Part shown: positions 35,370 to 43,606 of the stretch, in pieces
How the letters are laid out: each line of letters starts with the position of its first letter
Position numbering within the stretch: the first letter of the stretch is position 1
Position numbers and translations under genes: made by a program
Notes under the pieces: model-generated
What the model was told of the DNA's origin: nothing
Seen by the model: the letters and a program-made list of their open reading frames with translations, nothing else
Database searches by the model: none
Source of the DNA: Microbacterium trichothecenolyticum
Lineage (GTDB): Bacteria; Actinomycetota; Actinomycetes; Actinomycetales; Microbacteriaceae
NCBI RefSeq assembly: GCF_000956465.1
Contig: NZ_JYJA01000037.1
Span: 1 to 64,000 of the forward strand
Direction: 5' to 3'
DNA length: 64,000 nucleotides

Positions 35370-35645
35370 ACCTTTGCCTTGCCCACGTGCGTCACGCGCC
35401 CGCTGGGGACAGGCTCGACGCTGGGGACATCGTTGTGACGCTCTAGCAGCGCGGGCCCGGCGTCACCACACTATTCGGCGGATCCCGTTGAGACCAACCG
35501 TCCCAAAGGCGAGGTGTCTGCACGACGAGCGGCGGTTGAGGCGTTCCGCCCAACGAGTGTGTCGGTTGACCTCTCGGGACGAGCGCCAGCAGCCGTACCG
35601 GATCCGCCGCGGCGTGCTTCGGGGAAGCGCGAAGATTCCCCGCTC
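35370..35645. other. Gene-free stretch 3' of the Trp-rich unit
   Basis: This stretch has two direct CTGGGGACA copies (near 35402 and 35420) that share the GGGGACA core with the palindrome at 35189-35208. No open frame has coding-like codon use. It ends at the stop codon of the convergent YihY gene. Confidence 0.4.
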
Positions 35646-36509
35646 CTACACCCGACCAGCTCGAGCCTCGACTAAGAACCTCGAAACGGAGTGACGCCAC
35701 GCTCGGCCCGAGTAGGTGAGATACACGACGCGACCGACGGTCGCCGCGACGAGGAGGACGCAGGCCAGCACGAGCAGCCATCCGATATAGGTGAATGCCA
35801 TGCCCAAGACGCCGAATCGCAGTGCCGAGTCCGCGAGTAGCGGTGGCAGGAACACCCTTCCGAACCGTCCGGCCACGGCGAATCCGATTCCCGCGAGAAC
35901 GGAGCCGGGCAGCAGTTCTCGAAGGCTGACCCCGCGATTGACGACGATCCACGAAGCGACCCACCAGAGCGAACCCCACAGCACGACCTCGACGATGAAC
36001 TCGATCACCGGCAATGGTCCGTCGTCGCGAATGATGACGCGCGTCGCGACGACCACCGCGATTCCGATGACGACCGCGGCAACCGCCGCCAGCCACCGCC
36101 AGGCGAACTTCAGGCTGACGGCGGGCGTGCGCCAGATCCTGCGAAGGCTCCGTTCCAGGGCCCGCGCGAACGAGGTTGCAGCGATGACGAGGAGGATCAC
36201 CCCGATGACACCTGTCGCGCGAAGCTCCTGAGCGCCGCCGGGCAGCGACTTCTCCAGAGTCTCGGCCGTGGCCGCATCGAATCCCATGTGCTCCGCGAAG
36301 ATCGCGGCAGTGCGGGTGTCGAGTCTGGACTGCACAGCACCTACGACGATCAATATCGGCAGCACCGACGTGAATGTGTGCGCCGCGAGGGTCATACCGC
36401 GATCGATCAGGCCCAGATCGGCCAGATCGCGGGCGACTCGCAACGCGAACCGCCCGGCAGGTGACCGCGCACCGCTGCGGACAAGACGACTCGTGCTCCA
36501 CCGAGCCAT
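35646..36509 (-). CDS. YihY/BrkB-family membrane protein
   Basis: 287 residues. About six transmembrane helices, with the family motifs LADLGLIDRGMTLAAHTFTSVLPILIVVGA at the N-terminus, RALERSLRRIWRT in the middle, and FVLPPLLADSALRFGVLGMAFTYIGWL-like blocks towards the C-terminus. YihY proteins were once called ribonuclease BN by mistake; their membrane role is not settled. It is an isolated gene on the minus strand between the Trp-peptide unit and the ars region. Confidence 0.88.
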   Translation of the reverse strand: MARWSTSRLVRSGARSPAGRFALRVARDLADLGLIDRGMTLAAHTFTSVLPILIVVGAVQSRLDTRTAAIFAEHMGFDAATAETLEKSLPGGAQELRATGVIGVILLVIAATSFARALERSLRRIWRTPAVSLKFAWRWLAAVAAVVIGIAVVVATRVIIRDDGPLPVIEFIVEVVLWGSLWWVASWIVVNRGVSLRELLPGSVLAGIGFAVAGRFGRVFLPPLLADSALRFGVLGMAFTYIGWLLVLACVLLVAATVGRVVYLTYSGRAWRHSVSRFLVEARAGRV

Positions 36510-36843
36510 AGGCGCACCTCACGATCTGAGACGACGTCCCGATCCAGTCAGAGGCTACGCCTAGAAGGACTCCGTGAATGGTTCGGAAACGGGGATGTCG
36601 AGTCGCCATGCGGGCTGTGTGCCCATCATCCGTTCACCGCCTTGCGGGGGCGGGCCTTCGGGCGGACGTACGCCCGTCGCGCGCGTTGTGCGGGCCGGGT
36701 GCGGGCCCCGAAGAAGACTCGCGTTCCCCGCTTCAGCGCGGGATGAGTGGAGGGCGGGCTCTCGCCTTCCGCTCGAGGGCATGCACACCCCGGGTGATGA
36801 GTCCGCAGATGATGAGCGTGGGAGAAAGAATGTCCCGTTCTGA
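36510..36843. other. Gap between yihY and arsC without a recognised gene
   Basis: Short open frames occur on both strands, but none has a ribosome-binding site plus coding-like composition. The middle (36645-36725) is rich in short GC repeats such as GGGCGGGCC and CGGGCCGGG that may fold. No mobile-element ends were seen. Confidence 0.45.
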
Positions 36844-37257
36844 CTACGCCACCCGCTCAGGGAACAGGTCGGAGATCAGCGCCTCGATGCGCCGGCGGAT
36901 CTCGTCGCGGATCGGTCGCACAGCCTCGATCCCCTGTCCGGCGGGATCGTCGAGCTCCCAGTCCTCATAGCGCTTGCCGGGGAAGATCGGGCACGCGTCG
37001 CCGCACCCCATCGTGATGACCACATCCGATTCCTTGACGGCGTCGACCGTCAGCACCTTCGGCGTGTGAGCCGCGATGTCGATGCCTTCCTCTGCCATCG
37101 CCTCGACGGCGACCGGATTGATGACGTCTTTGGGCGCGGACCCCGCGGAAAGCACCTCGACATCGGCGCCGGCGAGGGCACGGAGGTAGCCGGCAGCCAT
37201 CTGCGAACGCCCGGCGTTGTGCACGCAGACGAACAGGACGGTCGGCTTGTCACTCAT
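36844..37257 (-). CDS. arsC: Arsenate reductase, LMW-phosphatase type
   Basis: 137 residues. It reduces arsenate to arsenite. The phosphatase-like P-loop is C-X5-R with Cys11 in FVCVHNAGRSQMAAG. Further Cys residues occur in TMGCGDACPIFPGKRYEDWELDDPAGQ, the arrangement of thioredoxin- or mycothiol-coupled ArsC enzymes of Gram-positives. The ATG has a GAGG site. It lies 75 nt downstream of the GNAT gene, with a TATGCT box in that gap, so it may be transcribed both with and without the upstream ars genes. Confidence 0.94.
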   Translation of the reverse strand: MSDKPTVLFVCVHNAGRSQMAAGYLRALAGADVEVLSAGSAPKDVINPVAVEAMAEEGIDIAAHTPKVLTVDAVKESDVVITMGCGDACPIFPGKRYEDWELDDPAGQGIEAVRPIRDEIRRRIEALISDLFPERVA

Positions 37258-37332
37258 GACGGCCTCGCTTTCTCTCTCAGGGAAAGCATAGACGTAGATC
37301 TATTCATATCGTGCCGCGGCCGACTGATCGCG

Positions 37333-37854
37333 TCACCCATGCTCAGACGCGTGCACGCTCGTGCTGCGTCGCTCGATCAGGAGCGTGTCGCGCCATGCGC
37401 CCGCGTGCGGGCCGATCTCTGACCGGGCGATGCGCTCGCGCCGGCCCACCACACGGAATCCGGCTGTCTCATGGAGTCGGAGGCTCGCGGCATTCTCTGG
37501 GAAGATGCTCGACTGGATTGTCCAGATTCCGCTCTCTTCGGCGCCGGCGACGAACGCGTCAAGGAGGCGGCGACCGATTCCCTGCCCCCGGGCGTTCCGA
37601 TCGACGTAGACCGAGTGCTCGACCACGCCGCGGTATGCCGGACGCGAAGACACAGGCGAGGCGGCGATCCAGCCGAGAAGGGCGCCGCTCTCGTCGGGGA
37701 TGACGAACCGCAGTGCAGGGAGCTTCCCTGCGTCGAACGCGTTCCAGGCGGGGGTGGCGACCTCGAAGGTCGCCTCCCCGTCCTCGATTCCTTGAGCGTA
37801 GATCGCTTCGACCGCGGGCCAGTCAGCCGCGACCATCTCACGCAATCGGGTCAT
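37333..37854 (-). CDS. GNAT acetyltransferase, ArsN1/phosphinothricin-acetyltransferase type
   Basis: 173 residues from ATG 37854, which overlaps the stop of the upstream flavoprotein gene (ATGA). The fold starts LREMVAADWPAVEAIYAQGIEDGEATFE; the acetyl-CoA loop is RNARGQGIGRRLLDAFV. These blocks resemble ArsN1 and Pat/Bar enzymes, which acetylate arsinothricin or phosphinothricin. The setting in an ars operon favours the ArsN1 role, that is, resistance to the arsenical antibiotic arsinothricin; this is inferred. Confidence 0.82.
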   Translation of the reverse strand: MTRLREMVAADWPAVEAIYAQGIEDGEATFEVATPAWNAFDAGKLPALRFVIPDESGALLGWIAASPVSSRPAYRGVVEHSVYVDRNARGQGIGRRLLDAFVAGAEESGIWTIQSSIFPENAASLRLHETAGFRVVGRRERIARSEIGPHAGAWRDTLLIERRSTSVHASEHG

Positions 37855-39167
37855 GAACAGCATCCACCCCCGTTGCCGGCGCCGGTGGAGCAGACGCCCG
37901 TGGCGGGGAGGAGTAGCTCCACGTTCGACGCGGACGCGATGTCCCCGGCGAGCCATGCCGTCACGGACCGGACCTGTTCATATCCGGTGGCGAGCAGGAA
38001 TGTCGGCGCGCGTCCGTATGACTTCATACCGACGATGAAGAATCCTTGCTCGGGGTGGGTCAGCTCGCGGAAGCCGTGCGGCTCGACGGTGCCGCACGAG
38101 TGCACGTTCGGATCGATCAGCGGTGCGAGTCGCTTGGGGGCCTCCACGATCTCGTCGAGCTCGAGCCGGATCTCCCTGAGGATGTCGAGGTTCGGCCGGA
38201 ACCCCGTCGCGTTGACCACGATGTCGCTCTCGTGGGTTACCACTTCCCCATCGCGATGTCCGAGCAGCTCGACGGCGTCGGTCGTTCGGCGGGCCCGGAT
38301 GATCTCGAAGCCGTCGATGAGGGTGATGTCGGCGCGCTCCACGGCTCGGTCGACACGGCTGCCGAGGCTCGCCCGACCGATGAGCTCATCATCGGGCGAG
38401 GACGATACCCGCACGGCCTTGGAGTTGCGGATCAGCCAGGTCACCGTAGTGCCGGGTGCTTCGCGCGCGAGCCGCACGAGGGCCAACAGCGTATTGGCGG
38501 CGGAATGGCCCGCACCTACGACCGTCACCCGCCTACCCGCGAACACCGCGCGATCCCTGCCGAGGACGTCTGGGAGTGCGGCGGTGACGCGGTCGGCGAT
38601 GCCGGCCATGCCCAGCAGCTCCAGTCCGCTGGAAGACAGGGAGTTCGGCGAGAGATATGTCCCGGATGCGTCGATGACGGCGCGCGCGACGAAGTCCTCC
38701 ACTTCACCGGCAGCGGTTCGGATCCGCACAGCGAAGGGAGTGGCGGCGCGCCGCGCCGTGCGGGTGCGGTCCATCCCCTCGCGCGTCACGCCGATAACCG
38801 CGACACCGGTACGGATCCGCGGTGCGATCTCTTCGAGGGCGGCGAGCGGTTCGACGTACTTCTCGACGAGTTCTGTCCCGGTCGGCGCACGCTCGGGCTC
38901 TGGCAGGGACCATCCGCGGTCTTCGAGCAGGCGACGCGAGACCGGGTCGACGAGGTGCTTCCAAGGCGAGAACAGTCTCGTGTGACCCCACGAGCGCATG
39001 CTCGCGGCAATCTCGTCGCCTGCCTCGAAGACCACGAAGTCGATGCCACGCTCGACCAGGTTGGCAGCGGCGGCGAGTCCGATCGGTCCGGCGCCGATGA
39101 TCGCGACAGGGAGTGTCGACAACGCACTGGCGTCGACGACGCGGGGGGTCAGGTCCAGCAGGGTCAC
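37851..39167 (-). CDS. FAD/NAD(P)-dependent oxidoreductase, ArsO-like, with Cys tail
   Basis: 438 residues from GTG 39167, which has GGAGG 5 nt upstream; an ATG at 39218 is in frame but lies inside the operator region. The FAD motif GAGPIGLAAAAN is near the N-terminus and the second dinucleotide motif VVGAGHSAANT near residue 200. It resembles ArsO-type flavin monooxygenases found in ars operons. The C-terminus ends in a short tail with three Cys (STGAGNGGGCCS preceded by VC), which could bind trivalent arsenic. Its reaction is unknown. First gene of the minus-strand ars operon, divergent from arsR. Confidence 0.82.
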   Translation of the reverse strand: MTLLDLTPRVVDASALSTLPVAIIGAGPIGLAAAANLVERGIDFVVFEAGDEIAASMRSWGHTRLFSPWKHLVDPVSRRLLEDRGWSLPEPERAPTGTELVEKYVEPLAALEEIAPRIRTGVAVIGVTREGMDRTRTARRAATPFAVRIRTAAGEVEDFVARAVIDASGTYLSPNSLSSSGLELLGMAGIADRVTAALPDVLGRDRAVFAGRRVTVVGAGHSAANTLLALVRLAREAPGTTVTWLIRNSKAVRVSSSPDDELIGRASLGSRVDRAVERADITLIDGFEIIRARRTTDAVELLGHRDGEVVTHESDIVVNATGFRPNLDILREIRLELDEIVEAPKRLAPLIDPNVHSCGTVEPHGFRELTHPEQGFFIVGMKSYGRAPTFLLATGYEQVRSVTAWLAGDIASASNVELLLPATGVCSTGAGNGGGCCS

Positions 39168-39179
39168 AGCATCCTCCAG

Positions 39180-39248
39180 TCGATATCGATGAACTTCGAT
39201 ACCCGAGTCTGAACTCATCTATCGACACTTGTCAATATCGACTAACCT
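39180..39248. promoter_or_regulatory. Divergent ars promoter/operator region
   Basis: The gap between the flavoprotein and arsR carries repeated TCGATA/TATCGA half-sites: a perfect TCGATATCGA palindrome (39180-39189), TCGATA near 39196, and TATCGAC at 39220-39226 and 39236-39242. A TAACCT -10 box for arsR is at 39243-39248, 6 nt before its ATG. An ArsR dimer bound here could repress both directions until arsenite arrives. Confidence 0.65.
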
Positions 39249-39254
39249 CGATGT

Positions 39255-39605
39255 ATGACCACGATGCTCGCCGTGACCGACGTCACCGCCGACGTGTGCT
39301 GCACCCCCCTCGTTCGCGAGCCGCTCACCGCCGACGAGGCCGAACAGCTCGCCACGACCATGAAGGCCCTGGCCGATCCGACCCGCCTCCGGCTCCTCTC
39401 CATCGTCGCAGCATCGGAAGACTCCGAGGCGTGCGTCTGCGACTTGATCGAGCCCGTCGGTCTCAGTCAGCCGACGGTCTCCCACCATCTGAAGATCCTC
39501 ACCACTGCCGGATTCCTCACTCGCAGCAAGCGCGGCACGTGGGCGTACTTCAAGCTGGTTCCCGGCGCGCTGGACCGGGTCTCACAACTCCTCGTCGCCT
39601 CGTGA
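39255..39605 (+). CDS. arsR: ArsR-family arsenic-responsive repressor
   Basis: 116 residues. The winged helix (ADEAEQLATTMKALADPTRLRLLSIV, GLSQPTVSHHLKIL) is preceded by an N-terminal CC pair (DVCCTPL) and contains ACVCD just before the recognition helix. Cys pairs in these places form As(III)-binding sites in corynebacterial-type ArsR. The message is probably leaderless. Its TGA overlaps the aqp start (GTGA), so regulator and channel are coupled. Confidence 0.93.
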   Translation: MTTMLAVTDVTADVCCTPLVREPLTADEAEQLATTMKALADPTRLRLLSIVAASEDSEACVCDLIEPVGLSQPTVSHHLKILTTAGFLTRSKRGTWAYFKLVPGALDRVSQLLVAS

Positions 39606-40291
39606 CGCACACCGTTCGCAGCGCCGCCGGCGAGTTCCTCGGCAGCGCAGGGCTCGCCGCTGTCGTGATCGGGTCCGGCATCGCCGCCCAGCGCCTCTCC
39701 CCCGGTGATGTCGGGCTGCAGCTGTTCGAGAACGCCTTCGCCACCGCTCTCGGCCTCGCCGTGCTGATCCTCGTCTTCGCGACGGTATCGGGGTCCCACT
39801 TCAACCCGGTGGTCACCCTCGTCGACATCGCCCTCCACCGACGGACCTGGTCCATCGCTGCGGTGTATCTGCCCGCTCAGGTGCTGGGCTGCATCGCCGG
39901 TGCCGTGGTCGCCAACCTCATGTTCGGGGCTGCACCGGTCACATTGAGCACCACCGACCGCTCCGCCTGGCCGCTGCTGCTGTCCGAGGTCGTCGCGACG
40001 GCCGGGCTCATCCTCCTGATCTTCGCTTTGGTGCGGACCGGCCGCTCGCATCTCGCCGCGCCCGCCGTGGGTGCGTACATCGGTGCGGCGTACTTCTTCA
40101 CCTCGTCGACGAGCTTCGCCAACCCTGCCATCACCATCGGGCGCACCCTGAGCGACACGTTCGCCGGAATAGCCCCTGCGTCCGTACTGCCGTTCATCGT
40201 CGCGCAGCTCCTGGGCGCGGCGCTCGGCTACGGGGCGGTTCGAGTGTTGTTCCCCGTGGCGCTACCCGAGCCCGCTGTCTCTCGAGGCTGA
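39602..40291 (+). CDS. aqpS: Aquaglyceroporin-family channel (AqpS type)
   Basis: 229 residues from GTG 39602. Six transmembrane helices and the two half-helix motifs of MIP channels: HFNPVVT (normal NPV variant of NPA) and FANPAIT. In rhizobial ars operons AqpS takes the place of an arsenite pump: arsenite made by ArsC leaves down its gradient. Translational coupling to arsR and the nearby arsC support the same role. No ArsB or Acr3 gene is present in the cluster. Confidence 0.88.
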   Translation: MTHTVRSAAGEFLGSAGLAAVVIGSGIAAQRLSPGDVGLQLFENAFATALGLAVLILVFATVSGSHFNPVVTLVDIALHRRTWSIAAVYLPAQVLGCIAGAVVANLMFGAAPVTLSTTDRSAWPLLLSEVVATAGLILLIFALVRTGRSHLAAPAVGAYIGAAYFFTSSTSFANPAITIGRTLSDTFAGIAPASVLPFIVAQLLGAALGYGAVRVLFPVALPEPAVSRG

Positions 40292-40413
40292 CGGAGACAG
40301 CTCCGCCGCGGCATCCGCATGGCGGGACTCCCCGTCTGCCCAGGTCGCAACGCCTCCCGCGCAGCGTGACGGACACCTCTTGGCGCGGGGATCTTCAGGC
40401 CCACTGACCGTGT

Positions 40414-41610
40414 TCATTCGTGCTCCGGGAGCAGCGGCGTCGACCAGCCCGGATCACGGCCGAGGAGCGCGGCTCGCGACACCGAGGCCGCGCCGAAGCG
40501 ATCGCGGACCGCGTCGAGTACGGTGTCGAGGCGTACGCCGTCGTCCCAGTCGATCGGAAGCTCCGGCGGGACGCTGTCGACGCGGCCGAGCTGCGACAGC
40601 GAGACGCCGATGAGGGTGATGCCGCGTTCTGCGATCTCCGGCTGCGCCGCGGCGAGCAGGCCTTGCGCGACGGCGAGGATCAGCGCGGTGCGGTCGGTCG
40701 GCGAGCGGAACGAGCGGGATCGGGTGGCTTTCGCATAATCGCCGTAGCGGAGCCGGAGCACCACCGTGCGGCACACGCGGTCGCCGTCGCGGAGGCGACG
40801 GGCGAGACGATCGACGATCTGGGTGAGGATCACCTCCAGTTCTTCGGCGCCCCGCGGACGCGTCCCGAGGGCTCGCTGCGAGCCGATGGACCCACGGCGA
40901 CGCGTGGTGTCGACCGGGCGCGGATCCCGCAGCCGGGCGAGCGCGTGCAGATGGGCCCCGACCGCCTTCCCCAGCAGTCTCTCGGCGGTCGCGGCCTCGA
41001 GCTCAGCCAGCTGACCGACGGTACGGATGCCGAGCCGATGGAGCTTCTCGGCGGTTACCGCGCCCACACCCCACAGCCGCTCCACCGGCAGCGGAAGCAG
41101 GAACTCCTGCTCCCGCTCCGGCTCGACCACCAGCAACCCGTCGGGCTTGCTGACGGCGCTGGCGACCTTGGCGAGGAACGTGGTGCGGGCGATCCCGACG
41201 GAGATGGGCAGTCCGACCTCCGCACGAACCCGCTCCCGCAGGCGCACCGCGACCTGCTCGGGCGTGCCCGCGATGCGGCGGAGGCCGCCGACTTCGAGGA
41301 ACGCCTCATCGATGGAGAGCCCTTCGACCAGCGGCGTCGTATCGCGGAAGATCGCGAAGACCGCCTTGCTGGCCGCCGAGTACGCCTCCATCCGGGGCGG
41401 CACGACGACTGCATCCGGGCAGAGGTCGCGCGCCTGCCGCCCACCCATCGCCGTACGCACGCCACGAGCCTTCGCTTCGTAGCTGGCCGCAAGCACCACC
41501 CCACCGCCGACGATCACGGGCCGGCCGCGCAGCGCGGGGGCGTCTCGCTGCTCGACCGACGCGTAGAAGGCGTCGAGATCGGCGTGCAGCACGGTCGCCT
41601 CGCCCCGCAT
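40414..41610 (-). CDS. dinB: DNA polymerase IV (Y family)
   Basis: 398 residues. A translesion polymerase with the two carboxylate motifs ATVLHADLDAFYASVEQRD and GLSIDEAFLEVGG, the steric region ASYEAKARGVRTAMG, and the HhH motif LWGVGAVTAEKLHRLGI. ATG 41610 is chosen because GGGAGG lies 4 nt upstream; ATG 41622 is a possible alternative. An SOS box sits immediately upstream, so expression should rise on DNA damage. Confidence 0.94.
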   Translation of the reverse strand: MRGEATVLHADLDAFYASVEQRDAPALRGRPVIVGGGVVLAASYEAKARGVRTAMGGRQARDLCPDAVVVPPRMEAYSAASKAVFAIFRDTTPLVEGLSIDEAFLEVGGLRRIAGTPEQVAVRLRERVRAEVGLPISVGIARTTFLAKVASAVSKPDGLLVVEPEREQEFLLPLPVERLWGVGAVTAEKLHRLGIRTVGQLAELEAATAERLLGKAVGAHLHALARLRDPRPVDTTRRRGSIGSQRALGTRPRGAEELEVILTQIVDRLARRLRDGDRVCRTVVLRLRYGDYAKATRSRSFRSPTDRTALILAVAQGLLAAAQPEIAERGITLIGVSLSQLGRVDSVPPELPIDWDDGVRLDTVLDAVRDRFGAASVSRAALLGRDPGWSTPLLPEHE

Positions 41611-41622
41611 GCCGCCTCCCAT

Positions 41623-41635
41623 CGAACATTTGTTC
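41623..41635 (-). promoter_or_regulatory. SOS box (LexA operator) of dinB
   Basis: CGAACATTTGTTC has the CGAAC-N3/4-GTTC layout of the actinobacterial LexA box. It lies 13 nt from the chosen dinB start and directly abuts the alternative ATG at 41622. Confidence 0.85.
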
Positions 41636-41751
41636 TGATGATGATGGTTGCATCGACCGACGACATCCGTCGCGGATCGTGCGGGCGGCTTCAGAGAATG
41701 GCGGAAACGGGGTGCAGCCACAAGGCCGCACCCCGTTTCCCCGGCTCCGGC

Positions 41752-42312
41752 TCAGCCCTGCTTCGGCACCCGGTTCTCCGCGCTCACCATCCATGCGTAC
41801 TGCTCGAGCTTCTCGAGGATCTGATGCAGCAGATCGGCGCTGGTGGGATCCTCCTCGTCGACCGCGTCGTGCACGTCCCGGCACGTGGCGACCGTGTTCT
41901 CGAGTCGTTCCGTGACGAGGTCGATCACCTCGGTGGTGGCGATCTCACCCTGGGGGAACTCGGGGAGGCTGGTGGTCTCCGCAACGGTGTCGCTGCGACC
42001 GTCGGGGAGGGCGTGGAGCGCCCGCATCCGCTCGGCTACGTCATCACTGAATTCACGAGCCGACTCGATGATCTCGTCCAGCTGTCTGTGCGTGTCGCGG
42101 AAGTTCTTGCCGACAACGTTCCAGTGGGCCTGCTTGCCCTGCGAGGCGAGCTCGATGAGATCGACGAGCACCTTCTGGAGGTTGTCGCTCAGCGTGGCGG
42201 AGGCGGTGAACCCGCTCTCCGCGTTCTGCTCCTTGGTGAGTTGGGCGCCGCGAGCGGCGCGCCGCTTGTTCCGAGTGGCGGACGCGGTGGGGTTCTTCGT
42301 GGTGGTGGCCAT
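41752..42312 (-). CDS. dps: Dps-family DNA-binding ferritin
   Basis: 186 residues. A basic N-terminal tail (TKNPTASATRNKRRAARG) suited to DNA binding precedes the four-helix ferritin fold. The inter-subunit ferroxidase site shows in KQAHWNVVGKNFRDTHRQLDEII and the following acidic helix. Dps stores iron and protects DNA from oxidative damage in starvation. Single gene on the minus strand. Confidence 0.95.
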   Translation of the reverse strand: MATTTKNPTASATRNKRRAARGAQLTKEQNAESGFTASATLSDNLQKVLVDLIELASQGKQAHWNVVGKNFRDTHRQLDEIIESAREFSDDVAERMRALHALPDGRSDTVAETTSLPEFPQGEIATTEVIDLVTERLENTVATCRDVHDAVDEEDPTSADLLHQILEKLEQYAWMVSAENRVPKQG

Positions 42313-42414
42313 GACGCCGAACGTACGGACTCACGCGGACTCACGCGCCGGGATTGTGCGTGATCGACGGTCGTGCTAGCGGCCGCTGATGTCGCGGACG
42401 GGTCGCCAAGATGC

Positions 42415-42582
42415 TCAGACGGTGGCTTCGGACCCCACGCCGCCACCGATCGAGGTCGGCGCACTCGCCCGGGCCTGGCGGAACATCTCGGTCCATCGGA
42501 CCCCGTCCCAGTAGCGTTCTCTGTCGTGAACCGGGGTGGGATACCACCCGGCCTTCGCGGGAGCGGATACCGAATCACGCAT
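42415..42582 (-). CDS. Small DUF2510 protein
   Basis: 55 residues from ATG 42582 (AAAGGAA site). Almost the whole protein is one DUF2510 motif, AGWYPTPVHDRERYWDGVRWTE, followed by a short Ala/Ser/Gly tail. DUF2510 is a short Trp-rich module common in actinobacterial membrane or cell-surface proteins; here no membrane segment accompanies it. Function unknown. Confidence 0.75.
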   Translation of the reverse strand: MRDSVSAPAKAGWYPTPVHDRERYWDGVRWTEMFRQARASAPTSIGGGVGSEATV

Positions 42583-42898
42583 GGGTGTTCCTTTCGTCGC
42601 ACAAAGCCCGGCCGACCCGCCTCTGGACGCGGTGCATCCAGAGGCGGGCCGCCGCAGTGCTGTGGACCGGGTTCCCCCGCGTAACGAGTACGCCCCCAAC
42701 CCGCACCGGCTAGAAGACGTGGGGTAGCGCCGCCGGCTCGCCAGCCCCACACACCGGCAAGGAACGGGGCCTTCGGGTTCGGCCTCGACACGACGAGCGC
42801 TTCGTCTTCTATTTAGACTCTATGACGCTGCTATCGGCCGTGTATAGATGCTCTAAGGTCTCTCTCAGGAGGTTCCCTGGCCATGCTAAGGTGCCCGC
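42583..42898. other. Gap with a hairpin (42616-42648)
   Basis: The gap between the DUF2510 gene and the 42899 gene contains a perfect 12-bp hairpin, CCCGCCTCTGGA (42616-42627) with TCCAGAGGCGGG (42637-42648), loop 9. It lies upstream of the minus-strand DUF2510 start, where it may end transcription from the right or act in its leader. The rest is AT-richer than average, with TATAGA and TAAGGT boxes before the 42899 gene, and holds no gene I can support. Confidence 0.55.
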
Positions 42899-43144
42899 AT
42901 GGCGCGCCCCTACGGAGACCCTGTCGAGATCATCACCGCACCCGTGCCGGCGCAGTCGCCGTTCATCCCGGCTGACGCCAAGATCGTGGTCGGCGCCGTC
43001 GCGCCGGCCTCTCCTGATCCGATCCCGATCGTGCTGCTGCCGGGCTTCGAGTACCGGATGCACGAATGGCGCCACCCCGAGACTCACGAGATCCACTGGC
43101 GGCTCGAACGCCGCCGGGCCTCGCGGGCGTCCGACGACCAGTAA
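42899..43144 (+). CDS. Hypothetical protein, 81 residues
   Basis: A Pro-rich N-terminal half (about residues 12-50, with VVGAVAPASPDPIPIVLLPG) and a charged C-terminus HEWRHPETHEIHWRLERRR. A TAAGGT box (42887-42892) lies exactly 6 nt before the ATG, supporting a leaderless gene. No family recognised and no membrane segment. Confidence 0.6.
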   Translation: MARPYGDPVEIITAPVPAQSPFIPADAKIVVGAVAPASPDPIPIVLLPGFEYRMHEWRHPETHEIHWRLERRRASRASDDQ

Positions 43145-43258
43145 CCCGAGAACGCGGTCCCCCGCCTCCGAACAGGGAGGCTGCCCCGCCGGCACTGTCG
43201 TCGCCGTGCAGCACGTGCGGATTCTCCGCGCGCAACGCAACGGTGAGAGAGTCGGAGC

Positions 43259-43594
43259 ATGACGAACAAGGACCGGACCGCCTCGACGTATCAGCGCAAC
43301 GCCTTCGCGCCCAGCCTGATCGCGGCGATCGCCCTGTTCCTGGCGCCCTTGCTGATCGGCGGCGATTGGTTCCTGCTGATCCGGTTCATCGTCGCCATCC
43401 TGGCCGTGATCGTCGCGTGGTTCGCGTTCCAGGCACGGCACTGGTGGTGGATCCCCGTGTTCTCGGCGATCGCCGTCCTCTGGAACCCGATCTTCCCCTT
43501 CGCGTTCGACGGGCCCGTCTGGACGGCCGCGCAGCCGGTCGCCGCCGTGCTTTTCCTTGTGGCGGGGGCGACCATCCGGACCACCAGGAGCTGA
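43259..43594 (+). CDS. Small membrane protein (DUF6804-like)
   Basis: 111 residues with three or four hydrophobic helices (about 18-35, 39-57, 62-80, 88-106) rich in Trp and Ile. It resembles short Microbacteriaceae membrane proteins classed as DUF6804, but that match is from memory. Start ATG 43259 with GGAG 2 nt away; function unknown. Convergent with the ArsR-ArsC gene. Confidence 0.72.
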   Translation: MTNKDRTASTYQRNAFAPSLIAAIALFLAPLLIGGDWFLLIRFIVAILAVIVAWFAFQARHWWWIPVFSAIAVLWNPIFPFAFDGPVWTAAQPVAAVLFLVAGATIRTTRS

Positions 43595-43606
43595 CGACTC
43601 GCCGGA

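Noticed and set aside
34778..35395. Minus-strand frame of about 200 codons over the Trp-peptide unit
   Set aside because: No ribosome-binding site, no recognisable domain, and it overlaps both the 34420 gene and the terminator hairpin. A short stretch with coding-like codons may be a relic, but it is not enough to call.
35257..35694. Plus-strand frame running through the terminator into yihY
   Set aside because: Composition is irregular, it crosses a strong hairpin and overlaps the end of the convergent gene.
39168..39218. ATG 39218 as start of the ArsO-like flavoprotein
   Set aside because: It lies in the ArsR half-site region and lacks a ribosome-binding site, whereas GTG 39167 has GGAGG at 5 nt.
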